64,000 nucleotides of DNA from positions 10,102,790-10,166,789 of the forward strand of contig JAKZAN010000002.1 of the NCBI GenBank assembly GCA_023053545.1, given 5' to 3'. A program made the translations under genes and the position numbers. This DNA comes from Lepidurus packardi. Taxonomy: Eukaryota; Arthropoda; Branchiopoda; Notostraca; Triopsidae. Below are positions 40,929 to 52,569 of this stretch, in pieces. Position 1 is the first letter of the stretch. Each line of letters opens with the position of its first letter. The notes under the pieces are model-generated. The model was not told where the DNA came from. It did no database searches and saw only the letters and a list, made by a program, of their open reading frames with translations.

Positions 40929-41855
40929 TGGAAGCTTATGAAATACATTAAGTAACATGTAAATTTATTCCTAACATTCTTTTCATTTTTGGTACTAATA
41001 GCGTAATTATAGATACGTACCATTCAACGGCAGCTCTGTAGGCGACGCGAGTTAACGTTAGATCGAATATCACCGTTTATACTATATCGGTTTAGTATTA
41101 AAGAAAAAATTCTCTCTTTCTTGGAAAATCTTACGAATAGAATGGCTGAGATGTAGTCAACCTTTTCCAGCAGTATTCATATGTTTTACGGTACCAGTTA
41201 TGTGTATCTGTATAGTTTAACTTACCGTGAGAACCTTATCGAATAACTGTAACGTAACAACCAAGTCTTTCCCTTCTTATGTGGCGTCGTAGACACAACG
41301 AGATCCATCGTAGCATGACAGCGCACGTTTGCTTGCATTTATCCGTTTCTTTCTGATGAAGTCATAGCTTTTGTACATTGTCAATGATGACCGCATAAGG
41401 CTTTCTTCACTTCATTAGCAGATCTTGTTACAGGGAACGCTTAGGCATCGTTGAAAAGAATTACGTTGCCACACCATGGGTTTTCAGGTTACTCTCACCT
41501 GTCTCCTCAGAAGCAAACTATATATATATTTAAAAAAAAAAACTAAAAAAAAAAGATGTAGACGTTTTACTCCTTTCCCCAGTTTAGTACCAGTGCAACT
41601 ACTTATTTCAAAATAATGCATTCTTTTTTTGGTATGAAACTCATATTTCACGGAAAGCATATTTCCTTCTCTCTCGCCCTCTTTAAATTTCTCTCCCTAT
41701 TAAATAAAGCACCACCATTTAAAAAGACTTATTTTAGCTAATACGACTTTTAAAAATGTAATAGAATAATAAAAAAATCATAAAAAATCTATTAATAAAA
41801 ATTCAGCTTTACCTTTGATGTAGCCAGGTGTGTGGTGAAGCTTGCTTTGAATAAT

Positions 41856-41892
41856 ACTGATAACATTGGGCACGACGCCCAGTGTTATCAGT
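41856..41892. repeat. Hairpin with 16-bp arms
   Basis: ACTGATAACATTGGGC is followed after ACGAC by GCCCAGTGTTATCAGT, with one mismatch. The 5-base loop and the GC-rich top would give a stable RNA hairpin. Function unknown. Confidence 0.65.
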
Positions 41893-43558
41893 CCATCGGG
41901 CATGTCTTTCCATGTACGGCAGCCACAACTCCCGGGTGGGTTAATCGGTGCTATGAAAGCCATACCGGTTTTCATTCATGAAATATCCGAAAAGAAACAC
42001 AGGTGGCTTGATCAATGGACTATGAAAGAATATCGTCCGCAGCACTTTTTCATTACGCCAAGCCCGTCTTTGCACACTTTTGTATGTAAAAAGTCTCGAA
42101 AAAGATTCTATGAGAGACAAATATTCCACTATGACAGCAAAGTTGAGTTGCTGACGTCAACTACTGACTGAATTTACGTTCCTTGTCACAGAACATAGCT
42201 CACAAGATTCAATCCAAGAAACTAGAATGCATCTGCCATGTCAGAGGATGCAAATAACTTGTGTAAGCCCGGCCAACCCAAATCCTGCCCTGTATCTAAC
42301 TTTGAACTCTCATAAAATAGTAACTACTTTCTAACACAGATTTAGAGAGACAGTGTTATAAATACGTAGTCTTCGTATTTATAACTACGGGGTGACAGAT
42401 TCTTGTTAATTTGCCGATAATGACAGAAATAAATGCAGGGTGAATGTCGGAATGCAGAACATCTTGGCGACGCAGCTTTCTCATCACGGGAGTCAGTGTT
42501 CTTTTTGTCAAATTTCTTTTTTGGTGGTCCATCCGCGCTTCAAATAGCTCCAGAAGAAAATAGGCTTAAAGATGCAAGAATTGGTTCCTCATAACTCCTC
42601 AGCTTGACACGTAAAAAAAGAAGAAAATGAAAGGAAAAAACGGGAGTAGTTTGGCTTCCGCAAATCGAAATCTACGAGCAACCCTGAAGTGAGTCAGAGC
42701 CACTTGAACTTCCATTAGGAATGGTTCCAATATACACAAAACTTTACGGGGATAGAAATATAACAAACTTACCCCGACCATTTACGTCCTCGTCGAAGTC
42801 CCCTGAGTCGGTCCAGTTCCCAACCTTCAAGACGCAACATGGCAAGTACAAAGGCTTTGATTGTACTCCCTTTTCTTAGAACTCTTAAGACCAAAAGTAT
42901 GAAGTTTACTGCATGGTCTAAAAGTAGCCAAATTCTATCATGAGTCAACAATTTATCTTACAGAAAACTTGAAAAAGCACAGTGTACATTATTCCTGTGA
43001 GCACACTTTTCGCACATTAGGGCAAGAAGGCGTATTAAAAGGGAGGTTTACAATGGTATAGGCTTACTGGATAGCTGATTTCCGCTATGATGTCATGCGC
43101 AGGTGATCAAGACGAATATCCAAATCTTCGTTTGTTCGCCTATAAGAATGAATCGCAAAGAGTTTCGTTGAATTTGGCTCCTGCAGGCTTCCACGGTGTT
43201 CATATTGCACTGTACTACACGGTACCGTGCGACGCATACGCAATCCCTGCCTCCTTGCCAGCCTCCTTGGAGAGCTTGAAGACAATGATTCGGTAGCCTT
43301 ATGGACAGCTTGAGGGGCATGTTGTTTTTCCCTCCTCTTGGCATGTGGGATGCGTAAAGGGTCATTAAAGGCAAGCCCGCCATCACCATTCGCTCCAGTG
43401 CTTGACAGAACACCGTGCAACTCACCTGGAAAACAACGAAAAACATTATTACCATTAGGTCAAGTTATCCACTCACCACTTGCATTTTCCTGTGAATAAG
43501 CCGTCTGCGTATACTTTAGGAAATAATTCAACTCAATCCCGCTCTAATACACACAAAG

Positions 43559-45314
43559 ATGCGGTCGAATCTCGCTTTCCTACTGGTGTTCTTTTGCGCA
43601 ACCACAAAAGGTAAATGCTTAACTCATAAAATATCCTATCAAAACCGAATAAAGGATTTTGGTTTTACTATTCTCCTTTGCAGCTTTGTCAATATCCCCC
43701 ATCCGAAGTTTGAAAAATAGGTATGATTTTCCTCGAGATACCAAAGAAGATGCGGCCGCTCTGGAGAATCGTTGCTGTGCACGACAAGCGAAACAGCAGC
43801 AAATCGGTTACGGTAAAATTTCCAACCATGTATCCTGGCAATGGATACGTGAATTGCAATGGGTTAAAACCTTTCATTGTGAATTAGGCATTGACGGGGA
43901 AGCTTTATACGTCGACGTGGGCCAGTGTCGCAAAACATGCTCTAAAAAGACTAAAATCCATCGGAAAGAGTTTGAATCAATTTTGAAAGCCAACAGTTCG
44001 GTAGATCCCATCGAAGTAAAACTGAATTTTGCTTAACGCTTCATAAGTGAGCTAATTGGTATACAATTATAATAGTTATTCTTGGCTATGCAACGCGATA
44101 TGGCCCCTTCCTCATGCGGCGAAGAGACAACGTGTGAAGGCACCCGTACACGCATGGAACGACATATGACACTGTCCGGACTGCAGCAAGTGGCCGTGCT
44201 GGAAGATTGTCTCTGCACTGCACAGCCTTCGGCCTGTCAAAGGACCCCCAACCTGGTCGTCTATTTTCCCGGCACACCTTTCGAAAAGACCATTGACATG
44301 GGAGCCTGTCACGGAGCTTGTTCGTCAGGTAACATGAAATCTTAATAATACTGCTTTAGGATTACGATTTTCTTGAATGAAAGACCTGTGGGGACTTCTG
44401 CAAGTCTTAGCTACTGGAGGCGAAAAGCTAGGCGCGGTGATTTATGTGTTACTGTCACATTGACATGTAAATCACACTGATTGATTGGCAATAGAACTCC
44501 AATGCAGGTGCCACTTTTGGGCACCATGCCCAGTGACATGAACCACACCTTGCTTTTCAAAGTCCTTTCCAATTCAAGTCCACTTCTGTAGTAAGCCGAT
44601 TACCAAAGAGACAACAAGGGGTACATATTAACGAGAAATGAAGTATCCTCTCTTCTCAAAAAGAAGCGGCCTTGTCCCATTAACCTATAACAAAAAAGCT
44701 TTAAATGTATTTATTATATTTTTAAGGATTTTTCTTTTTGTTCTCCTTTTTTTATAGATTTGGGATGTCGCCCAGTTCGTAATCGGACGGTGGCCATTCC
44801 TGGTCCCAATGGCGATGAGTGCGTGCCGATAATTGAAGAGTGCAACTGCCAAGGCTCTTGTTATCGTATGACTCAACTAGAACACATCTACGACTACTCC
44901 AATGTCCAAGCTGGGGAAGATGAGGATGAGGAAGACAAAGAGCCACTGCTCAAAGTCGTCGATGTTGGACACTGCATTGGGATTTGCGATGGAGTACATC
45001 GTAAACATCAGTGCGTCATCAGGTAAGAAATATATACACACATACGTGCAACAAAATTAAATGTAAAATAGCAAGGATTTGCAATCTTAACTTACCTACA
45101 ACCACAAAAAGGGAATGTAATGGGAAAGACGATTTTCTAGCATTGAAATGTACTTTGTTTTTAAAGAGATTCGGAGGATCAAACCCGATGTCTGATGTCC
45201 CTAGCTAGGCAGGAGAATAATTGCGGACCAGTTGCCTTCGAACTTCAACGTTACAAAGCCGAAAACGGCGACGAGAAAAATCTGATGGCCATAACGGAGT
45301 GCGGCTGCCAGTGA
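43559..45314 (+). CDS. pnhd: Pinhead-like secreted cystine-knot protein
   Basis: Five exons (43559-43610, 43684-44015, 44076-44328, 44758-45022, 45167-45314) encode 349 residues. The first 18 residues are a signal peptide (NLAFLLVFFCATTKA). The rest has three cysteine-rich blocks that look like cystine-knot modules: the first around NRCCARQAKQQQ and VDVGQCRKTC, the second around EDCLCTAQPSACQ and DMGACHGACSS, the third around VVDVGHCIGICDG, ending ECGCQ. VGxCxxxC and CxC endings recur. An acidic stretch (EDEDEEDKE) separates the second and third. This architecture, and the position just upstream of an ADMP-like gene in the same direction, fits Pinhead, a secreted antagonist of Admp in ascidians. 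Exon 2 to 3 uses a 60-base intron that avoids a stop; I chose it because it keeps the frame. The assignment rests on synteny as well as sequence. Confidence 0.8.
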
Positions 45315-46524
45315 TACCCACACACTTCCATTTCCAAGTTTGTCCCGAGGTTTTCAAACCCATTTTACCCATGCCAAGCTTTTGCCATTGCCCGTCGCTA
45401 ATTGTATACCCAGAACTTGCTTTAGGTTCTCTCTTTTCTCTCCTCTTTCTCTTTTTCTTCCCTCCCTGCTGTAAATATACTTCCCCACAACTAGAAACAA
45501 CTTGATTTACCTAAGAAAAAGACAACAAGGGGAGGAAAATGGATATGAATTATTGTAGAAACCCAGAGAGATGACCTGATATTTGTTTCAAAGACATTCA
45601 TGGAGGCTCAGTGCTTATACTATTAAGCTTTTGGAGAAATTGCAAATACATTTTCTAAAATCAAAAATTCCAAGAAAGTCTCATGGTGAGAGCATATGTT
45701 TTCAAAGCGACTCAATGCATTTTTGGATGCTAAAAACGGACGGCGCCTGGGATCAGCAGGGAAGCTTTACGTTGACATGTTGGCCATGCTTTCACAGCTC
45801 ATTATATCTGTCGTAACCTCAACAGGGTTTTGAATCAGAGGGCTATTTCACAGAATGTGCGCTTGAAAATCGATGACTGTGACTGGAATGCATACCCAAT
45901 AAGGCGCGTCTCTCCGCAGGCATGTCCTCTCCATGGCAGAAATGCTTGCAAAACGTCACCAAGAATCCATTTTCTCTCCATATAGCTCGTAACCGTTCGG
46001 TTCGTAGAACCCTAAGCCTGATACCAAAAATGTCCTTCCCAAAATTAGCGTCCTGCAAGAGAATGCTATTTTTCTTGTGCAATTTATGGTCTATAATGTT
46101 CAGCTATTCTAGTCATCTGGTATGCAAAGATAGAAAGGCAATACGAGACAAATGAGTCAAAGCCGAGTCCAAAAGCGTCCCATCATCTCGTCCATGAGGT
46201 TATGCGTGTGATAAGTAAGCGCGGGATGAAGGGAATTCTCGGCGACACCAGGCGTTTATGGAATTTGGCATCCAATATTAAAAGCTCACCTTTTTTTATC
46301 CATATGAGTGTGTGCATCGCTCTTTTTCCCCCCCTTTCTTGGCCCCTGTGGAAGTAAGGTATTGGTCGGTGATTGGCCCGCAGAGGAATGTCTCCGCAGC
46401 ATGTGTCCACCGCCCCTCGCTGATTTAAAGTGGCCAAAGCGACGTATGCCATCCCAGTAATCAGTGGCTGATCCAACGCTTCACGTGCGACAATCCTAGC
46501 CGATTCTTCCTTCAGACGCAAACC
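45315..46524. promoter_or_regulatory. Pinhead-ADMP intergenic region
   Basis: These 1.2 kb separate the Pinhead stop from the ADMP start and should contain the Pinhead 3' UTR and the ADMP promoter. In Ciona the Admp enhancer lies in the corresponding interval. I see no open frame with family resemblance and no clear TATA box. Confidence 0.5.
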
Positions 46525-47908
46525 ATGAAGAGTCTCCTAGTGCTTTGTACCCTGCTCGCAGGTCTGCTAAACCAGTGTTCAAGTATGGCAGTGGATAAAA
46601 CTGAATCCATGGACAAAGACGCTGCTTACAAAAAATTATTACAGGTAAAACAAACTTCCATCATTTCTCTACCGAAAATCCTCATTGTTTTATTTTTTGG
46701 GGTGCGGTACATTTGAAGGTGTTTGGCGTGGAAGACCCTGCAGCTCCCAAGAACCCTCAACCCCCACCGCAATACATGTTGAACTTGTATAAGAGCATTG
46801 CTGATCGAGACGGCATCACACGTGCGCCCAATCCTTACAACGCCAAAGTCATTCGGAGCTTTGTGGAAAAGGGTAGGACTGCTTAAAATTTGAATTTTTA
46901 CCTTCATAAAACTTATCCGTGACTCTTGGAAAAACAACTTTCAGAATGGGAAACGTCTTCTCATCCTCACCTCGCTTTTAACATCACCGGTTTGGGTGCG
47001 TCTGAGCATCTTCTCGAAGCTGAGTTACATGTGTACCGCCTCAAAAGCCAAGGCCTTCAGCCCCATAAAGTACATAATTACATAAATCTTACCAACACTG
47101 CCATACTAAAGAAAAAAATCCTTTTAGGTGAGCGTATACGAAGTATTGGACCCTAAATGGTTAAACGAGCCCGAGAAGAATCGCCTAGTGGATTGGCATT
47201 ATGTTAGCAGTCCTACACCTGGCTGGGAAGTTTTCCGCATCCGCTCAGCCATTAAAGACTGGTTCTATAGTACGCAAACTAATTACGGCTTTCTCGTGGT
47301 CGCCACGACCGCTTCTGGTAAAAAGGTTGATGTTAAGTTTTCCCGGCGAGCTGATGGCCACCGCAATCGTCAACCTATCTTGGTCCTTTTCAACGATGAA
47401 CCTTCTAAGCAACGGGTTAATACAGGTATGCGTAACTTTGGGGGGAAAAATGGAGCCTATAGTTCAGATTATCATGTATATATTTCAAATTATAAATATT
47501 CAAATGACTCTTCACAGGCACTGAAGAATACAGTAGCTTGGAAGAAGAAAACGAAGTTACTTGGCGAGTCAAGCGTTCAACACGTGGCACACGGAATGTC
47601 ATAAAGCTGAACTGTATGTGGATTTTGAGCGAATTGGCTGGTCATCTTGGATCATATCTCCTAAGGGCTACAATGCTTATCACTGTACTGGCCAGTGCAC
47701 ATTTCCATTAGGGCAAAGCCAGCGTCCAACGAACCACGCTACCGTCCAGAGTATCGTCCATGACTTAGGCTTGGCTGTCGGAGTCGACAAGCCTTGTTGC
47801 GTCCCGAGTCGTTTGCTGTCCCTCAGTCTTTTGTATTATGACGACAATGAGAATGTGGTTCTTAAGCAGTACGACGAAATGGTCGCAGACAGCTGTGGAT
47901 GTCATTAA
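46525..47908 (+). CDS. Admp: ADMP-type BMP ligand, with an apparent frame break
   Basis: Exons 46525-46644, 46719-46872, 46945-47069, 47128-47425 and 47518-47908. The N-terminus is a signal peptide (SLLVLCTLLAGLLNQCSS), followed by a TGF-beta propeptide with PPPQYMLNLYKSIAD. The mature domain begins CHKAELYVDFERIGW and has the seven cysteines of the family, including YHCTGQCTFPLG, KPCCVPSRL and the C-terminal DSCGCH. The PLGQSQRPTNHATVQSIVH segment and VVLKQYDEMV favour a BMP/ADMP type. With canonical splicing, exon 5 is read as EEYSSLEEENEVTWRVKRST, with a furin site RVKR, but the mature domain lies one frame away; the switch falls near 47595. A second furin-like RRKR exists in the mature frame. 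Either a one-base error, a real frameshift or an alternative splice is involved. The ligand should form dimers that signal through BMP receptors. Confidence 0.85.
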
Positions 47909-50165
47909 ATTGTTAAAAGCTGATAATTTAACCATCACCGGAACGTTTTCTAAAGAAATTAATTAAGCTAGCAAATTGAAAACCATATCAAAAACACCTA
48001 TAATAGCGCTTTCGTTCCAATCAGCTTGACGCCTTTTTTCTTAAGGATGGGCAGTGCATATTCTAAAGCATCAAACCAGACATTCCTGGACATAAGCTAA
48101 AAAAATGCTTGGGATATACTGCCTTTTATTCAAACATGTTAAACGAAAAATGGCTTGCTTAGTTACCCATGTCATGTCCCACAAATAAGCGCGCCAAACT
48201 AATTTCTCCTCGCTCGAACTTGAAGCATATAATAATCATGCATATATAAAAGGCCACTTCAGTTTCATTTATAAATAAAAGACATGTGAGTCAAACTTGA
48301 ATATCAATTACCTATCTTGTTCCTCGCACATCGAGAGGATCTTATTCAATTGTTTCCGGAAATGGACTCTCCTTGTTGTTTTAAAACGTTAATCCTGACT
48401 TTATCTTAAGGTAAAATCATTAAACTGGCAGTTTATAGCCTTTCCGCACCTTGAACCCACCTCATCTTTGCAGCGTTATTAGAAAGAGGAGGTCCTGGAC
48501 AGAACTATACCCATAAAGGGTGCAGTTCGTAAACAAATTTTCTTTATCTAATTTTTTAACAGAGATTCCAATTCCCCTTTCCTATTTCTTAAAAAAGCAA
48601 AGCAGGTCCTACCCAAAGGTGAGAAACAGCAAATGTTAGCAACGACCTTATGCAAGGTTTACATCAATTTTACGCGTAGTTTATGTCTGTCCTGCTACTC
48701 TGATAATATTGTCCTTGGCGGGTTTCCAAATGCGTATACAACTCTAGAAACGACAGCATGTGAAATCGGAAGACCTTTTCAAGGAGTCATTGGGAGAAGT
48801 GTCAGCTTCCCAAGTATGCCGCTTAGAATCCCAAAATAGCTGTCTCGGCTTTTAAATGGTCACGATGAATCAGTCTAACAGGTATGTCCCCATGTAAAAA
48901 TACCGGCCTCGCGCAGACCAAGGTTTCCCATACCGGCAAGAAACGTAACATAACATAACGCTATCCAAAGAACGGAATTTAACTTCAATAGTTTTGCCCC
49001 ACATTCCGAGCTTTAATGTTTGAAGGTCTCTTGGTCGAATTACTATATTAGCAGTGTTCCATATTGAAGTTCTAACTATAATGAATAAGAGTCTTTCTCA
49101 GAGTTATGCTTATTTTGATGCACACGATGAAAATTTAGAAAGTACAGCATGAGTGCGTAACAATAATGCAGACTAGCAAAGAGCAGATGCTCACGCTGGT
49201 TTAATATTTAAAGAAAAATCAAAAATGTAGAATGATATCACGGGTTATCTCTTCTTGAATATCATTGTACTTCTTGGTTAGTTTGACGTCAATGGGTATA
49301 GGTCCATCGTTAATAATATCGACAAGTGGGTTTTAAGCAGTAACGATGATAGTATATTCCAATATTGCAACCAATGACACTTCATCTAACAAAGAGCTGA
49401 TTCAGTGTGTTTAGGATTGACTAGCTAGGCATTTTGAAATGCAAAGTTAGAAATAATTATAAACTAATTAACGGGATAGAAAGGGTTAAGTGTTACACAG
49501 ATATTATAAAGAATAAAACGCAATTCACAATCGCAAAGAAGCGCAAAACATTATAGTTTGGGTTACCGGACATGCAATTATAATACAGTATTGAAAGAAA
49601 AAAAATCTGACGCAACGCATCATGACAATCACGATCTTCTCTGACGTCAACAAGGAATGACAATTTGTTATGTCTTCGGTCATCCTTTATTTGCATCTTA
49701 TCACCGCAGTGATAAAAAAATATATTTTTAAAAAAGCTTCTTTTTGTGGGTGCAAGACTCATTTCGAAGAAATAAATAATCTCGGTTAAGCAGCTGGGTC
49801 ACATTTTAATATTGCTCAACCCTTTGTCCACAGCAAAAAATCATTGTATCAGCAATGCCATCAACGGAGTCGATACCGAAGGCATAATAAAAAGCCACGC
49901 CATCCTCGGAGTTATTAGGTGATATCTTTCTCCACACTTGAGTACTGTCTTTCACATATTATTTAAATTGATAACATGAGGATATTTTGATGTCTTGTAT
50001 GTGTGAGCTTTTCAATAAAATTACTTTAAAGCAAACACATTAAAGTTTTACTAAGTCAAACTTTTAGAGAGCACGAGGTACGGCTGTAGGTGAAATCGTT
50101 TTTATAAATTGAACAAAAGATGGATACTACCCCACGGATATGATAATACCTTATGACGAATGTAC
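47909..50165. other. Intergenic DNA downstream of ADMP
   Basis: A poly(A) signal AATAAA at 48274-48279 could end the ADMP transcript. The rest is AT-rich. One 43-codon minus-strand frame at about 49817-49948 (containing EDGVAFYYAFGIDSVDG) looks protein-like but is not recognised. No other gene seen. Confidence 0.45.
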
Positions 50166-50422
50166 CTTTAAGTTTGCTTTTAACCAAGTCTGCGATGGTA
50201 ACTACCCATCTGGAGGCTTCTGCAGCATAATATATCTTTCCGCTACGTTCTTCTGTGAGTATTGCCTGCAGTAAAGTTTTCACAGCTTGGGAACGAAACC
50301 TGTGATAAAATAAAATCAAACAGAAAAGACATGAATAAAAGGCGGACTCCTAATAAGATGGACCTTTTCGCAGGATTGGGTCGAATCTGATATGTATACT
50401 CCTGTTCCTTGGCCTTTCGCAT
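50166..50422 (-). CDS. Tctex1-type dynein light chain, N-terminal part only
   Basis: Two exons on the minus strand (50422-50364, 50299-50166) encode 64 residues. The peptide EQEYTYQIRPNP followed by FRSQAVKTLLQAILTEE and the helix ending VKSKLK matches the first half of Tctex1-domain light chains such as DYNLT2B/TCTEX1D2 (NTYILRP...RFRPSVVK...IKDKLK). Exon 2 ends with a phase-1 donor GTACAT. The second half of the domain, expected to start near RYK and contain SRCxWD, was not found in the 2 kb downstream. The gene is therefore truncated, decayed, or its last exons are too diverged for me to see. A functional product would link cargo to cytoplasmic dynein. Confidence 0.6.
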
Positions 50423-51107
50423 TTTTCAGAAATTCTTCTCAATTCTCCGGTTTGCTGTTGATTTTCTTATGCGTGGTTACCAAAGCAACAAAAATTGGCT
50501 CCACGAACTTCCGCCATTTATATTGCGCGTAAGAAGCGTCAATTTTTAGACTGAGTTGTTTTTTGCTGTTTTGCATATTGTGTTAGTCTTCTACCCATTC
50601 ATGCTTACGTCACTACTTTTAATAAGTACGTAGTAGTTTATAAATTTAATTAGAGAGCTGACATACACTTTGGTTTTGAAAAGTAAAGGAAAACAAGTAA
50701 ATCTGCTCCTTTGTCATAATCCAGATTCCGTTGTCTAATAGTTCAAGTTAGTCTTCCTACATATTTCATGTACAGTATCTATACTCTGTGTTTGTATTTC
50801 AATGAGAACTTGCCAGCTTATTGTTTCTTCGAACGGCCACCTGATGGTGTGACGCACGCTTCTCCCGCCCGTAATGCTGGCGAAATAAAAGTAGGCGAAT
50901 ATCGAGTAACTAAATGGTAAAAATAGCGTACAAGACGTGAATTACTTAATAGTAATGTGCACAAGAAAATGCAGTATGTGTTTATGCAGGTTTCCGGCAT
51001 TTCAATGTGGACTCCAATTGTTTTCTAGGAACTTCGTCTATTCTTTGTAGGGTGTCACTTATAATTTAAGCTCTACTATTTTAGTTTGACCAAAACAAGG
51101 GTTATTT
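50423..51107. other. Short intergenic region before U2
   Basis: This holds the promoter side of the Tctex1-like gene and the upstream elements of the U2 gene. A proximal sequence element would be expected about 50-60 bases before 51108; CACTTATAATTTAAGCTCTAC at 51056-51076 is in place for it but I cannot verify it. Confidence 0.35.
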
Positions 51108-51294
51108 ATCGCTTCTCGGCCTTTTGGCTAAGATCAAAGTGTAGTATCTGTTCTTATCAGCTTAATATCTGATACGATTCCCATGTGGAATCCAGTATAT
51201 TAAACTGATTTTTGGAAACTGGCGGAGTGCTGGGGCTTGCTCCACCTCCGCCGCGGGTTGGCCTGGAATTGCAGTACCTCCGGGATCGGCCCAT
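51108..51294 (+). ncRNA. U2: U2 spliceosomal snRNA
   Basis: The 5' end ATCGCTTCTCGGCCTTTTGG is the invariant U2 start. It is followed by GTGTAGTATCTGTT with the branch-site-pairing GTAGTA, stem-loop II (TTATCAGCTTAATATCTGATA), the Sm site in GATTTTTGGA, stem-loop III and the stem-loop IV core TTGCAGTACCTCC. The length of about 187 bases matches animal U2 (188 in human). The 3' end is estimated. U2 base-pairs with the intron branch site in the spliceosome. The gene looks intact and could be functional. Confidence 0.96.
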
Positions 51295-52147
51295 TCCCTC
51301 CGGGGGAATAAACTATTAAAATTAATTTCTTTTACGATTTAATACATTTGCTTTCTTAGTTTCTCCTTGTGTATCTAAAATGCTATAGCCTAACTGTATA
51401 CAGCAGTGTGTGTTGATCAGTTATTTTTTATCCATTTGCAAAGATGAAAAATTATCGCCTTGCCTTCGGTTTCAAAACTAAAAAAGATATGTTACAGAAC
51501 AAACCAATTCATGTATTCTTACTCCTATGTTAATTATTCATACTAACTGCGCGGCTAATTATTTCGCGGAATAGGCCTAGCCCCTTCCTGCTAAATTTCC
51601 CCAGACAACTAGTCGGCGAGCTAGCGCGTTTACTTACAAGCGCATCAAAAATCGACCCAGGGAATCATAGTAACGGTACATTTATCTTTTACTAATCTGT
51701 AAATCATTTATCATAGGAACGGTACATTAATGCTTAAGAAAGTCTTACATGCTTAGGTTAATTTAAAAACTCGATCATACAATAGTGAGTTTTGGGTTTT
51801 TAAAAATAAAAGGTTGGGCGAGTCACACCAAAAGACAGGCAAATTGCAGAACAAGCACTATGAGACGGCGTTCTAACCAAGTATTTCAATTACCCTACCT
51901 TTTTTGTCAGTTGGCGTCGCTTTGCCAAAATCCGTATGGCTGCTTAAACTCATGACGACTTATTTTCGTCTCACTCAAAGTGATTATGCAAAAATTATAA
52001 AAAAAATATAAGTGATATAAGTCCAGACCATAATACAAGTCGTATTTTTATAAATCGAACAAATATGTTTCACTACCTACAGAGTTACACTTTGCACCAC
52101 ATCCGTCGTATTTATAGAAGTTTCAAAGCGTAATTTTTGTAGAATAT

Positions 52148-52215
52148 GACCAAGTCGGTATGGCGCAAGTTGGGGGAACGAGAGGTCCCAGGTTCGATTC
52201 CTCGTCGATGCATTT
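52148..52215 (+). repeat. tRNA-like SINE head or tRNA relic
   Basis: TGGCGCAAGTTGG resembles a pol III A box and GGTTCGATTCC is a perfect B box, about 30 bases apart. The bases between them are too few for a full cloverleaf and the acceptor ends do not pair, so this is not a working tRNA gene. Confidence 0.5.
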
Positions 52216-52569
52216 TATTTCGTCAAAAAAATAATTAAAATTGGCTCCCTTTCTCTGTACCATAAACCTTCCCGGCAAAATTCCTATACCAATATTCAAT
52301 ATTGCGAAGTTTCGGCATCACGAGCTCGAATATCGGGGATAGGAAACCGAGCAGGGGAGTTGGGAACAGGGAAGGGGCGCGGCTCTCAATTTTTCACGAT
52401 TTTTGAAGGGGACCCCCTTGATACAGCATTATTCCTTATGGAGAAAAGCCCTGAAAACCCTTTTCCAGCTCGAAAAGGAGCCGCGCCCCCTTTTTGGCCC
52501 AATCCACCAATAGGATTCCTCCTTTCTGTTGAGGGCGAACCCCTTTTAGCGCATTTTTTAAAAAGTCAC

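Larger units (their letters stand above)
38618..43558. other. Long intergenic region, PKD to Pinhead
   Basis: The PKD 3' UTR occupies an unknown part of the left side. A MITE with 23-bp termini lies at 40594-40928 and a hairpin at 41856-41892. The open frames at 41866-42171 (+) and 43085-43455 (-) do not resemble known families. The right edge should contain the Pinhead promoter. Confidence 0.5.

Noticed and set aside
41866-42171. 101-codon plus-strand frame
   Set aside because: It overlaps a hairpin and has no recognisable motif or splice context.
43085-43540. Minus-strand spliced gene with donor near 43478 and acceptor TTTTCCAG near 43430
   Set aside because: The splice sites look good, but the arginine-rich frame has no ATG in a fitting place and no family resemblance. 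It could be an antisense non-coding transcript.
49817-49948. Minus-strand segment with DGVAFYYAFGIDSVDG as the missing second half of the Tctex1 gene
   Set aside because: It does not contain the expected RYK or SRCxWD motifs and does not align with the family.
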